Shown here one piece after another: positions 30,048-45,924 of a stretch of 64,000 nt of DNA. The stretch is from Pogonophryne albipinna (taxonomy: Eukaryota > Chordata > Actinopteri > Perciformes > Artedidraconidae). The notes below the pieces were generated by a model. It saw nothing but the letters and a program-made list of their open reading frames with translations. It was not told where the DNA came from and did not search any database. The stretch is from positions 14,146,783 to 14,210,782 of the forward strand of contig CM053261.1 of NCBI GenBank assembly GCA_028583405.1, in the 5' to 3' direction. Each line of letters starts with the position of its first letter. Position 1 is the first letter of the stretch. A program made the position numbers and the translations under genes.

Positions 30048-32026
30048 GAATGAGCTGATAATGCGCGCCGACAAATCAATCAAAAACACACAAGTTCGCT
30101 AACTTTGTATAAACACGCAGCACAGAGCCCAGAACAATACAATAAATACAAGCCTACTGAGCAGGAAAATACATGTCCTAATAAAGCTTTTTAGGCTGAA
30201 AATGTCCTACAATTCACTGTTCTGGTCGTCCACCTTCCAGTCAAAACTCCGCTGATCTGATCCATACTTTCCTTTTTCTACCCAGGACCGCCCTTCAAAC
30301 GGTTGTGCGAGAGCGTCCCAGGACAACCGATTGGTCGCGGTGTGCACGAGCTCAGCGCTCATTGGTTCAGGCTTGATGTAGGCTCCAGTTTGAGTTGTGC
30401 TTTTGTTATTACTAATGCTGAGACGTTATTCATAAAGCCTGCATATGATCACCACCCCCTACACATAATCACAAAGAGCTGGATATCACCTTACAGCCCA
30501 CACACACAGCGGTAATGAGGAGCAGAGCCCCTTTGTTTCATCATGAAATCACTTGAAACTTTGTGTGGAATTGAATATGTCATTTCATTGGTTAAGTTAA
30601 TTTATGTTGATTATATGTTTATAAAATCCTTGTAAAGTTAAACACGCTAATGATTTGATGGCAGATATCTGACTGTCACAGTAAACCTTGTAATATAATT
30701 TGCTGTAATGTTGTCAAATGTCTTTACCCATAAAGGTCCCAAAGAATCCTTCAATGTGGATTTTTTCGTAAATTAGTTTAAAAGTAAAGCTTTACATTTG
30801 GAGATAAACAGCTACCACTGCCAGAAGGGCTATACAATTGTCATCTGAAAAATAACTAAAGCTGTCAGAAAAATCAAGGGTATTAAAGCACAACATGTAT
30901 ACCTTTATGATGAAGTATAAAGTTACATAACATCTTCTTGTTATGTAGCTTAATTACATGTTTTGTTTTATTCCTACCATACCCTATTTTACCCCTTTTT
31001 ATTTCTATTACCTTGGCTCTCTAATACAAATGTTTGAATTTGTGTTTAAATTTCAGTTTTAGGGGGATTTGTAACAGGTTCAATTGTAAGCATAAAACTG
31101 TTGATTGATGTTGTTACACTCAAAAACAACAGCCCAAACCCCCCAAATGGGTTTACAATGACAATGTAATGTCATGTAATGCTATCTTAATGAAGTGTTA
31201 ATGTGTGTTTCTTCCCCCCTTTTCCCCTGCATCTTGGCAGATTTGAGATTATGTAACGGGATGTATTACCAGTCAGGCTGGAATAGCTGAAATCACTGTG
31301 CTCCACATCCAAGCACACAACTCAAATCCAAGTTTCACACAAAACACATGGCAAACATCTCTGTGTTCAGGTTAACCTCTTCTGGTTTCTCTTCGTTTAG
31401 TGGTGAGTCACACATGTCTGTGCACAGACCCATGTTTATCTCTGACCTGCCCAGACTTGAGCTCTCTTCTTGTCGTCATCTGTGAAATCTTCAGCAGTGA
31501 TTAATGTCAAGGTACTGCACTTTCACAAAAGACTTCCTGTAATTGACAAACCTGTTGTACCAGGTATTGAATCACACATTGTTCCATACTTTGATTTCAG
31601 TGTACTTTTTTTTTAATTAGAAAAGGGGTTGAACGAGAGGACACAATCAATAAATCCCCAATTGCTGCTCCCCCTCCATATGAAGGTCAATCACACACCA
31701 GTTGTTGTTAACACATAAAGGTGTTGGATTGATCATGACCTAGGGCAAGAGAGAGATCTAATACCCAATAATAGTGCTTCAGAGTATAGATTTTGATTTC
31801 CTTTTCACTGTGGGGCTGGAATTAAAATGCTTTAATCAGTGTTTGTTTTGGGGCGTTTTTGCTGGTTGTTATATAACCAGAGTCAGACAGAAAGAGAAAG
31901 AAAGAGGAGAAGACTCACAGTCCAGTTGCAGCTCAGCTCCCTCGCCTCACAGGGTCAGACAACTGAGCACTAACTCCTGCCCTCCTCATCTCCCTTTCTC
32001 ATGATGTCACGCACATTCAGTGATGC

Positions 32027-32111
<85 letters not shown>

Positions 32112-34036
32112 TAGGTTTTATAAGGCATGCCAGTGGTTGCAAAGCGTGCCAGTTTATACCGCTGTTTGTTTTAGTTATTGAACATGTACAGATCCTCAGC
32201 TCTAGTCACTATCATGTAACACACACACACACACACACACACACCTCTTTCCCTCATTATCTCCTGTTTCTCTCAAGTCTTTTCCTTCAGCAGTATCAGT
32301 GTTCATGTGACAAAGGATTCGTTTTTTATGCAGAGAGACACCAAAGTGAATTCAAATCCTTCAAATATTGGAGGTGTTAAATCAGATTTGAATGGGAGGA
32401 TGTGAGCGAGAGGAAGCGATAGTGGGGGTGGATTTAAGCTGCACAAAAATAGAGTAGGAAAAAATAACATTAAAGCAAAGCTAATATCTTCTCTTCTGTT
32501 ATTCAGGTTACCTTTACTAGGAGGCAGCTTTTCTTTCACAGACACTGTACAAACGTCTGTCACTGTACCGGTTTGAGCTTGCAGAAACAGTGGACTCTCT
32601 TTTTGCTTGTTCTCATTGAATCAAGCGTCTGGACTTTGGTTGTTTCGTTTACTTGGGGTCTTAAAGCTTGAAAGACTCTATTGTTTCAATGACCTGCACT
32701 CCATGGTGCAGGATTTAAGTGATTAATACCTTATTGTACAAACTAGTACAGCTTGAGTCCCTGCGTGTGTGTTTAAAAAAAAAAAGCTAAATGTAATCAA
32801 AAGCACACATTTTATGCATGTGTATTAAACATGTTTAAATTAAGGATCTCATTTAAATGCATTTTAAGTCGTTTTTTCTTTCAGCAGAAACACCACTGGT
32901 AGCAGTTTTTGAGTCAGAATAAAGATACATTTTTCCACAGGTTTGAAGGATCTGGTCGGACACTTCTCGACCTCTACTCAATATTCACCCATTTTAAAAT
33001 CAAACACAGCTTATAACATCTGCACGGGTGATGTGAGATGGCATGATTTAGTTCAAAATGTAGCTTTAAATGTGGATACTTGCCAAGGAAAGATCCGCAC
33101 CGTGCCACATATGAGTCCCATGTCTGTATGTATGTAAATACATTTATTTTCTCGCTTGTATTTTTCATTATCTCTGTTTAGGTATTTTCTGATCTTTGTA
33201 ATTCCAATAAGGCACCTTATAGTAAATTACTGAACTATTTCATTATAGAGATCCAGAGTTTGTTCAAAGCATTTTTTTTTTTAGCATTGAAGATTGTGAT
33301 TTATGTTTTTATTATTACACATCGTCTGCAGAGGGTCATTTTGTTGCTTGTTTCATGATACTTAGTTAAGAGTAATTTGGCTGCTACAAAATTGCACGTT
33401 GCCCTTGGGACTCATGAAATACAGTTAAATTCCCTTTGGACTCTTACTTTGAATGTCATTATTTTGGATACACGGACAAATTGCTGCTCAAGATGTGTCA
33501 CAATTATACTTGACTTTTGGTTTCTCATACCTTTCATCGTATAAATTACAATATTTGGTGATAAAATGTTATAATGTTCAAATATTTAAAAGGAGGAATC
33601 ATTAAAAGGTGATTTCTTCTCTGTAGTCCAAGACATACATGATTAAACTCATCAGTGTGGAATTTAAATCCACACATAAACACAGAAACTGGTCACTTAC
33701 TGGTTTGGTTAACCTAACAGTAATCTGCAGTGTTAATTCTGTTGCATGTCAAACAAACACATCCAAAAAATAATACCGGATCACAAGCTTAACGTTGGAT
33801 TCCTCCTAAAAACCCAAACTAGTTCCTGACCTATGATTTGGGAAACACATCTGTTTATCCACACAGTAATGCTGTTATGAAATACAGAAGCTCCACAAAC
33901 TCTGGAACATGATTTCATTCATTTGATGTATTACACCAGGGTGCCAATAAATACAATATGTACCACTTCACAACCAGCACTTTCTCAAAGTTTTTAATTT
34001 TTTTAATACATTGTTTTGTTTTTTAAATGTGTCGTT
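30048..34036. other. Sapcd2 upstream / tmem141 downstream intergenic region
   Basis: No exon was recognised. The first few hundred bases should hold the sapcd2 promoter. CA microsatellites lie at 32031-32109 and 32219-32244. Everything to 33477 is missing from the second copy. Confidence 0.45.
32031..32109. repeat. (CA)n microsatellite
   Basis: About 39 CA units; a second short tract of about 13 units is at 32219-32244. Confidence 0.95.
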
Positions 34037-35927
34037 TCAGTCCATCACATCACCATATTTTGTCTTCTCATGTCCTTTTGATACCTCTGGTTTAGACACT
34101 GAAAGGTAAACACAGGGAGAGACAAACATAAAAACATTAAAGTCTGCAAAGTGCCTTCATTTGGTTTATCATGACTGAGGAAAAGAGCTGGCATAGATAC
34201 ATCTGCTAAGAATACTGATAAAAAAATGTATTCACTTCAATAAATTGCTGACGCATGTTTAATTAAACATGACCCAACAAGGCAGTTACTACGTCAAACA
34301 CATCTAAGTTTCATAGCCTTCATTATGAGCCATGAGGGATGGTGAGCCGGTCTGTGTCCACACACTGAACTCACCTTGTGGTGGAGATCTGTCCGGGACT
34401 TTTCCTGTCTCCATTAAGATCCAAAGGTCTGCGCATTTCTGCGTTTCCCAGCGAGTTACAGCATAACTCCCTACTGAAGACCCCACTGAGGGAGAACAGA
34501 GAGGACAGGTTAGAGAGGGGGGAGGTAAGATGGGAGGAAACGTTGAGAGTCTTGAGTGCTAAACCTTTTATAATATCAGGTTTAATTTCTCACCTATTGA
34601 AACGAGCAGGTTCCACTGTAGAGGATAAGGAAGCTTCTTCTGGAGGATACTCTGAATGGCAAATAAACAGCCAGCACCTGTAAAAGCAACAAATAAATGA
34701 CACATCTCAATGACATCTCTTTTTGGGCTCTCCCCCTTAGTTAGCTAATCTATCGCTTTGGTCCAAGACAACTAAACTTTAGAGTTAATTCGTCTTTTTC
34801 TACGTTTATAAATGCTGAATGACATATTTCCTTGATGCGACAATTAACCTTTCACCGAGACATTTTTGTTCCGTTGGAGAAAATAAATTAACCTTCACCT
34901 TATTTAGTGATGATGAAACGTTAAAAAACTGTGACTCAGATTCAGTATCCTGTGTCCATAACACTCGTTTTTTATTTTGACAACATAACAAGGCCTCACT
35001 GTCATCCTGCAAATACAGGTTTTATTTTTCCTTTTGTTATTTTTCACCTGCTAAAGATCCAAGGAGGGTCAAAACATTGTCAACTGTCTTAAGAATAAAT
35101 AAGGCAGTCATTACTCCTTTTTCTATGCTAATGACCAATAAAGGAGTATCTGCATGTGATGTGTGTAGTATACCATCCTATAAGATAGGTGTACATCTCT
35201 TTATATTCAAAGAAAGTCCAAGAATTAAGTAAACTACAAATCTAAACGTATCTAAATAAAACTCATTACTCTATATGTTGAGTTCAGGGTGCACCATGTA
35301 ATAAAAACGCTCTGCTTTACTGATACCAGAAACATTTGCAGATTATAGCTCCCTCTTGTGGTAAACATTGGTCAAAAAAAATACAATCGTCTGTAGTTTT
35401 ATTGGTCGAAATACTTCTTATTTGTTGTTAATCTATAGACATGTAGGAATTTAGCTAGGTCAAATATAATCATATGTGAGGTTCAGGGACTGATTTAGGA
35501 ACACTAAAATAACCAATGGCATGAAATAAATAATCCTCTATGATGAGAATAGAATAAATATGTGTTATTTCAGTGGTATTACACAATTAAAAAATATATA
35601 TATTGTAGGTAAATAAAGAGTACTTACCAAGTACAAAGGTCCCAGTCCCCTTCATGAAGGCACCAGACTGACATGCAGCATAACTCTGTAAACCCTGTAG
35701 GACCAAGTGACAACAAACAGACAGCTTTTACTACATACTTTAAAAACATGTCTATGCAACTACACAATAGAAAAGGCACAATGTGTGCAGCAGCTTATTC
35801 ACTGGACAGTCTGTGCCCTCCAGTGATATTCAGGCTGCAGAGATAAGAACTCAACGTAAACACAAAAACCCACCGGATGTCTCGCTGCCACCGCATCGTC
35901 CACTTTGGTGAGACCGATATTAACCAT
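34037..35927 (-). CDS. tmem141: tmem141, small transmembrane protein, first copy (complete, five exons)
   Basis: Exons on the minus strand: 35927-35874, 35694-35628, 34677-34594, 34485-34375 and 34098-34037. All have GT donors and AG acceptors, and phases join to 125 codons plus stop. The first exon gives MVNIGLTKVDDAVAARHP, matching the start of human TMEM141. Later exons give YAACQSGAFMKGTGTF, KKLPYPLQWNLLV, SYAVTRWETQKCADLW and LMETGKVPDRS, all recognisable TMEM141 blocks. Two hydrophobic segments are expected, around residues 33-50 and 66-85. Human TMEM141 is 108 residues, so the fish protein has a longer hydrophilic C-terminal tail ending YGDVMD. The molecular role is poorly known. The exon structure is fully consistent, and an identical gene lies in the second copy. 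Confidence 0.93.
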
Positions 35928-36692
35928 TTTGTTGACGGGGATGAAGCTGGAGGTTAGATGGAAAATAACATTAGCTCATGCCGAGACTGTACTCTGTTAT
36001 AAAACTTCCGTACTGCAAACCAACAAATCCAGAAAGAGGGAGGAACAGCTGTTTGTGTGAAACACTAGTGACGTCTAACGGAGAGGAGGTAGTACTGCAG
36101 CTTCTCGCTAATAAAACGTTTATTTTCACAGGCTACAAAACACAAAAACAGCACTTTAATCGAAGAAAGAGAGATTATTCTGGTTGGATACAAAAAAAGA
36201 ATAAAACCTAATATAACATTACAATAACACAACAAAAATATAAATTATTAAGGCATTAAATAATACAACAACTAATATTCAATTTGATCAACAAGGACGT
36301 TCAGAGTAAGCCTTTTAATACTGAATATAAAGTCTCGTAAATGTTTAGGTATTTTTTTTTTCTTAAAGACAACAACAAATAAATAAAAATAAATAGCTAC
36401 ACAACTACATTTCATCTATCATCACTGATTCCATACATTACATTTAAAGGGGACCTATTATGCAAAATTCACTTTTTCCTGTCTTTTATACATAAACATG
36501 TGTCCCCTATGTGTAAAGAGATTCTGAAAGTTTCGGGAAATTGTCCCGATCCATTTATATAAAAACTTGTCTGAAAATGAGCTGATCAGAATTTCACCAC
36601 TTTATGTCATAACGTTTTTTTGGCTTGTGTAACCATTAGCCAATAACCAACCAAGGTAAATAATTGTAAACTTTTAGCAGCATTAACTTTAA
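35928..36692. other. tmem141 upstream region and fish dispersed repeat
   Basis: The tmem141 promoter must lie just after 35927. Bases about 36443-36560, starting TTTAAAGGGGACCTATTATG, match a dispersed fish repeat of uncertain class. Confidence 0.4.
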
Positions 36693-37229
36693 TGCTGCAT
36701 TCACACCAGACGCGATGCGATGTTTGGGGGGGGCGCAATTACATGTAAAGTCAATGCAGAGACGAGGACAGACGCAAATTCACTCCAACGGCGAGCATGA
36801 AGCGGTGGACGCGGCGCGAATCACGCGATTGAAGGGGGTCGCGTCAAACGCGAGAGTTCAATTTTTTCAACTCGAGCGTCAAATTCACGTGACGCGTTCT
36901 CGCGAAAGCCAATCAGCGTTGGGATTCCCTCTGACGTCCTGCTGTTGATCAGTTGTAAAGATGGAAGAAATTATCGTTGTGGCTGTGAGTGGGTTCCCGG
37001 AGATATACGATACACTTCCACAGAAGGTACAAAGCAGCAATAGTTGTTCCTCCATAGTCAAGGACAGAAATAACAAAAACGATCTTGCATGGAAGTGTAA
37101 ACAACCTCAACTGTCCGTCAACGGTATGTCTGTTTTGAACGACGCGATATAACAAACTGCAAGCCGCGGTGAAAGTCGAGCGTTTAGGGCGAAGCGAATA
37201 TTTGCATCGCGTCCGGTGTGAACGCAGCA
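36693..37229 (+). mobile_element. PIF/Harbinger-type non-autonomous transposon
   Basis: The inverted ends are TGCTGCATTCACACCAGACG on the left and, read in reverse, TGCTGCGTTCACACCGGACG on the right. The three flanking bases are TAA and TAG, an imperfect Harbinger target duplication. The interior holds a short frame (36961-37152) starting MEEIIVVAVSGFPEIYDT followed by a KDRNNKNDLAWK motif. It resembles the start of the MADF/SANT DNA-binding protein of Harbinger elements, so this is an internally deleted derivative. The second copy is at 59385-59921. Confidence 0.75.
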
Positions 37230-40187
37230 TAGGCCCAGTTAACAAATAAAAATTGGTGTTTCAATAAAGTCCTCTCAGTATCTTGTCTTTTTGTTTGTTA
37301 AACGCCATGTGTGGCCCCAGGCTCTGCCACAACAGCAGGGCCTGTCGACCCCTCTGTTGAACCCTGACACCACACTGACCTCAAGATGTAGGAGAGAAAG
37401 AGAAAAAGAAGAAGACAGAGAAGACGGTGGAGAGAAGCAAACTAAGTAACAACACAGAGGCTTAAATTAACATTCTTGTTACACAGGACAAAGAAGAAAG
37501 AATAGATAGACTCCAGAGATGCAAGTTTTAAAGCCATAGTTGAAGAAAGGCTTAATATGTCTTAAAGACATTCTAAACAGAACACATTAACTATAAATAT
37601 CATTTCTAAGGGATCAAATATCAACAAGCCCTATGGCATTGTCACTTCACATAAAACTACTTGTTTTTATTTTCCATTTATCAAATAATTATTTAAAAAA
37701 AAACTTTAAAGAGCACTTCATACAAAAGATGAAGCTGGGAATGGGAAGTCAAGGTCTAAGGGATATCATATTAAAACAAAAAGGGTAACACTTTACTTTA
37801 TCTATTTAGCATTTAAAGCTATAAGGTTAAGAACTATAAGTTATAAAACCTTATTTCACATTTTAATATTAAAGCCTTTTAGATTGCTTTTATTACGAAA
37901 CGACTTCCTGTGTTCTGTGACCAAATCATTTCCTACGTTGTGCACAAGCATCGTTGAATGGAAAACAACAGGTTAAGGTTTATTTTTATTTATTATCATT
38001 TTACATTGGAAAAGCAACGGTCAGATATCTCCCCCCCCCCCCTCCCAACTTTACTTCCATTCAGATATTGTAGCTCTTTTATTTCTAGGTGATTAATGTT
38101 TATATTCTTACAAAACAAAGATTTCAGACACAATCTGTACACTCCAAAATCCAAATCACACCCCTCCCTTCGATGACAAATAAGCTAACATGGGAGCCAA
38201 ATCTTTAGTGCAGTGTTGAAAACCTGTTCGCACACACACATACAAAATAAACAATCAACGAGTCGCATGTACATCTGTGAGTTACATGCTTACTAAGTGT
38301 CTGGACTCCTCACCTAAGACACGAGAGGAGACGTTAAGCAGGTGCGCATTGTAGGAATACAAGGAAGGCAGGTGATTAAGGATAAAATTGACAGAACAAA
38401 TTTCACTTTGACTGTCGTTGTTCCAAATGAGATGGTTCAGTACATAAACCACTTTCCAAAGTACAATTCTCCTAAAAAGTTGTGTAAAAGGGGGGAATTC
38501 AAGTTTTACGCTCCAAGACGTCTCTCACATGGAAGATTTCTAGTGACAATGATGGTGTGCAGTGTTTTCATGGAAAATCTGGAAGGGCAACACTGAGGAG
38601 GACTCACTTATTAATTCAGGATCAGGAAAGAAAAACAAGTAACAGGGTTGAAATGTTCAAGCCCCTCCCCCTTCCTGCCCAAAGAGATGTGACATAAAAA
38701 GGTCCCATATTGTCCATATTTTTCTAACGTTCGCCTTCAAATATCACCAGGACAAAAACATGTTTCACAATCAAATGTTTCAATAAATATAGCTCAATTG
38801 ATAGAATTTCTATTAAAAAATAACCCTTAGAGCAAACTCTCACACAAGAAACTGCCACCCTCCCCCGACACACATACCATAACCCTGCAGGTGCAAAAAG
38901 ACAGGTTGTCTGTTAAAAACCAGCGAAATAAGACTGACTGGTAGATACAGGACAGCCAAACTACGGGTCATAGTAGACTTTGGCAGAGATAATGATCAGA
39001 AAAGAATGTCAGAGAGAGATGGATACTGTGTGTCCGGAGAACAATAAATTATTATTTTGTGATCACGAGCAAGCAATTTCTTATAAGGTGACCAACAACC
39101 GGTTTCTGTTGGATCATAACAAGACAATAACTTTAAAAACACCCAGAACTGCTTTTTAAATACTAACTGGAGAATTTTGAAAATGCTGATTGAAAGAAAA
39201 CAAAAATGTAATCCAGTTTCTTACAATGTGGTACCAAAAGTCGAATCAAATTGATAGAAAAATAATAAACTGATGGGGCGAGAAACTTTCTCGAAAGAAC
39301 TGAAAGCCTTTATTTGGCAGCTACTTTGTTCTAGAACAGTGAAGAGATTGTAACCCACCAATTAATGCTTAAATATGAATTTTAAAAATGGTGTAATATG
39401 GCCCCTTTATGAAGAGAAAAGTCATACATTAACCCTGCCCATAATAATAATAATAATAATAACCCACGTTGAGCTTTTCAATGTCTTTCAGTAAACATTG
39501 GCAGCACAAACACATACATACACACACACACACACTCATACACACTCATACACACTCAATACTGGTAGTGTGATTCAATCAGTGAAATCTCAAATCTGAT
39601 GTCAGTGGGCTGCGTGGGGGGGGGGTATGACGGACAGGGAGGCAGCTAAGGTTTCGATGACCGTGAGGAAGCAGCCCTGTGCACCGGAGAGCAATACAGT
39701 GAGAAGGTCCATGTCCCGTTGTACCAGCTGCCGTTCGCACAGACGTCACCACACCCACAGCTGGGGGGGGGGGAACTAAAGTGGATGACGACAAGTGTCC
39801 ATGTTGTGGTCCAAAGAAGCTTGTCCAGTTCTTCGACAAGACAACCTTTTCCCCCTCGCATACAAAATCCATAGCAGCAGGTAGAGCTCGAGGGTCTCCC
39901 TCCTCGAGAAAAATAATGAAAAAAATAATACCTTTTCCCGTCATCCAGCAAGCAAGCTATGGAGAACTACAGTTCTGGGAAGTGGCAGATGTCTTTTTGC
40001 TTTTACTCTCCTCCTCCATCTTCTTACCCCCTGAGTCCATCAATCAATCAAGCTACCAACATTGTCCTCTGTCGTTAGTCTCTTGTCAGCAATTCATCCC
40101 CGCTCCCATCCCACAAGTCCAACCCTCCCCTCTCCTGCTCTCCCTCCTCCTCCTCCTCCTCCTCTCCCAGGCGAGGGTGAGGGTAGA
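37230..40187. other. Downstream of zmynd19: 3' UTR plus repeats
   Basis: No exon was recognised. The zmynd19 3' UTR must extend leftward from 40187. Bases 38694-39411 have related ends (ATAAAAAGGTCCCATATTG and, in reverse, ATAAAGGGGCCATATTAC) and may be a DNA-transposon relic. Short tracts include (AAT)n near 39440-39462, CA/CTCATA repeats near 39510-39560 and (CCT)n near 40144-40166. Confidence 0.4.
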
Positions 40188-42553
<2,366 letters not shown>

Positions 42554-42855
42554 TTAATGTTTGTCCAATTTGCAGGACTGTTTTTCCAACACCTTAGCAA
42601 TGTGGTAGACTACATAATTTGTATATATAACACACATGGTCTATGCAGTATTGCTAATTTCAGATGAAGAGAGAACTTTGCAATTTCAAGTAATTTCACG
42701 CTTTTTCAAATATAAAGCAAAATACAATCACACAATAATAAGATATTAAGCATAATCAGGGTTTTATCAGGTGCTGGAAATCCTTAAAAGGCTTGCATTT
42801 TAAAATGTCATGGATTTTTTCCTACATCATCCCTGAATAATTTCAACACGTTTTT
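42554..42855. other. zmynd19 intron remnant up to the duplication joint
   Basis: AT-rich, no exon seen. It ends at the direct joint with the second copy of the 14881 sequence. Confidence 0.5.
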
Positions 42856-45800
42856 ACTGCCTCGAGCCCTCTGCATGTTCACCAGCACACTCAGCAATAC
42901 CTCTTTCTCTTTGATCTAAAGTTGAAATATTAAAATGACTGTACATGACTTGTTGAACTCTGATAACTAAAGAAGGGGAGTATTTGGAAGACCAATCCAA
43001 CTTTTGTCTCACAAATATCATCGTTGGGTAACTGCCAATACTATTTAGCAGATCTGTTAACCCCACAGCATGTTAGGCGACATAAGGCCAGAGTTTATAT
43101 ACGCGTCTGTATTTCTGTGACAGGATCATTAAACCAATTGGTAAGAATTGGTGTGAGATCAAGCATTTGTCCACTTCTTTATGATATTCAGCTTATGACA
43201 GCTGTGATATAATAAGCACAGCAGTGAGGCCTTGATAGTGATGTGGAAAATTGCCAATGGCATTCATTACAGAGTGCCAGTAGTACTATACAGAGCATCA
43301 TGGTGTTAAAAGAAAACAAAATAGGCAGTCAAAATGTCGTTCCTTTTGAGAAATTCACCTAAATGAATGTAGTAGAACAACAAAAGAAGACATAGATTAA
43401 AAAAGAAAAAACATGCACAAAATGAAAAATAACAAATCAAAAGGAACACCAGAAAAAGTCTGAAATGAAAAAAGGGAACGGAGAGAGACGAGAGCTTTAA
43501 GTCAGGGCAGAGAAGGGATGAAGGGATGAAGGGATGCAGTGATGTATAAAGGGATTGTCTGAAGGCAAAAGCTGACGGGTAGCCTAAGTGGCGTCCAACA
43601 GAGGCGTCCAACAGAGGCGTCCAACAGAGGCGTCACACACCGGGAGCCCGGCCAGACACAGCAAAGCCCCTTCTGGGGGAATCACTGCTCCCCTGGACCT
43701 ATGGATGGATTCATTTCACAGTTCTGTTTACTTTTGTCTGTGTCTCTCCCCCCCCCCCCCCCATCTCTCTCTCTCTCCTTGACTTTGCTTGCCTCATCAT
43801 TTGCTTCTCGTACTTCTGCCCAACCCTCTGTCTCCCTTTTGTCTTCTTTCTCCTTTGAGTCAGTATCCTTAACAGCTTCTGTTTCAGCCTGATTGCCATT
43901 TTGTATTCAGCACCAACAGAGACAAATGTGAAGACAAACTTAAAGTTACCAGTCACCCAATTTAAAAGACACAGAGGAACACTCTGACCTTTAGATAATT
44001 GGTTGAATTGCATGTGCGTCAGCCTGAATTGCCTCAGATAAATTGAGGATGTGTTACTGAATATTCAGCTGATACACAGTTGTTTACATAAACATTTTCA
44101 AACAATTCCAGGGTTCATACACTTTTTCACCAATGATTTTCAATGACTTTTCCATGACTTCTCAATATACTTCTCAAGATACTGACTGGTTTTCGGACCC
44201 CCCCAGACCCCCCCAATAAAGCAGAAATGCACGTTTCAGAGTGGCCTTTTATTGTGGCCAGCCTAAGGCACACCTGTGCAATAATCATGCTGTCTAATCA
44301 GCATCTTGATATGCCACACCTGTGAGGTGGGATGGATTATCTCGGCAAAGGAGAAGTGCTCACTATCACAGATTTTTTCAGATTTCTGAACAATATTTGA
44401 GAGAAATGGTTATTTTGTGTATATAGAAAATGTTTTAGATCTTTGAGTTCATCTCATGAAAAATGGGAGCAAAAACAAAAGTGTTGCGTTTAGTGTAGTA
44501 TGTAACGCTAGACTTTTTGTGATATCCTTATTTAACCTTACATCTGAGGTAAACTTTTACATGCACTCTGCATTCAAACTTTACATATGTATTGAATCCT
44601 TTAAAAAAATGTAAAATAAAGAACCATAGTTAATACTTGTTCTCCTTAATTTCTTCTTCATTGGCCCCCTTTGCATTTGGTTATTTATCTTCCTTAGCCT
44701 TTAAATAAATTATCTGCCGCAACACTCTGCATCTTTCTGTCTATTACGGTGTTTTAATATCATACAAACTTTAAAAAAGACAACCTTTCCAAACACCATA
44801 AATGTTCCAATAAAAATTCATTGTTAAATGGTGCATCAATGGACCATGCAAAACTGCTGGCTTATTCACAAACGTATTGCGTCATCCAAGGACACGCAAA
44901 TTATCCTCTAACATTATCCAAGTCTGCATTTAATTTTTCATTCAAGGTTCTTAGAAAGTTAAAGGTTTTGAAGATTAATAACCAAACAACTGCTTCGGTA
45001 TTGAGATAATTAAGACTTGTTTACATCTGTGCAGCTTTTTAAATTCTTTCTTTTGCCCTTTGATTGTGATGTGTTGGAGGACGAAATCAAGAGGCTTTAG
45101 AACTTATACGGACTCAACTCCCCCGAACAAGGAACTATTTGTGTTCGACTTTGTGGACTAAATTATTTTGAGAGGGACTGTGGGAGCATTTTGTGAATCC
45201 AATGTACGGATTAATCTGTTATGAGTGAATGAACAGGGTCAAAATGTCAAATCTTGGCAAAAAGGTTTTCGATAGAAGTTGAGGGTTTTGACGCTGTTGT
45301 CTGCTGTCAAGGTATTATCTCGAAGATCGGACATTTTCTTATCCTCTTATGGAACCAAAGGGTATGTAGGTGTCTTTCTGCTGCATGGTCTGATAAGTTA
45401 TAGCAATAAGTGTACGCATGTTGTAAATGGTGTCCAGTTTTTAGAGCGCCACCGCATGTCTCAATTGAAATGAATGAGAAGGAGCTTGCATAAAACGCTC
45501 ATTTGTACGGCCTCTGTTATGCTTTCTTAACCCATGCCGTTACCTATCAACGCAATTCTGTTGAGATTTTTATCAACAGAATTCCGTTGCTAGGTAACAG
45601 CATGGGCCATTCACTTCTTATTGAATGACATCAGAAGGTCCTGATGTCATCAAAATTATGACATCATCTTGGCTTTAATGGAGTTCCGAGCTTCTGCAAG
45701 TTTAACTGCATTTAGTCACTAGACTAGACTCGTGAGAAAGTCGTGTTTTGGATGACATACATGCTTTTTGAATATAGCCAGGTTAATATACTTTATAATA

Positions 45801-45924
45801 CCAGGTGAAAATTAACATTATAGGCCTACAACAGATCCAGAGCTACACATTTTTCTAATTTGAAAAAAAATCCCCTACACTCATTACACATTTAAGTGTT
45901 TAATTGATTTCAATCTAAGTAGTA
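42856..45924. other. Second-copy 5' flank of the WD40 gene
   Basis: Same content as 14881-17956: a 13-bp minisatellite with one unit fewer (from 43588), a Tc1-like relic (44176-44491) and the long hairpin (about 45531-45606). No exon seen. Confidence 0.6.
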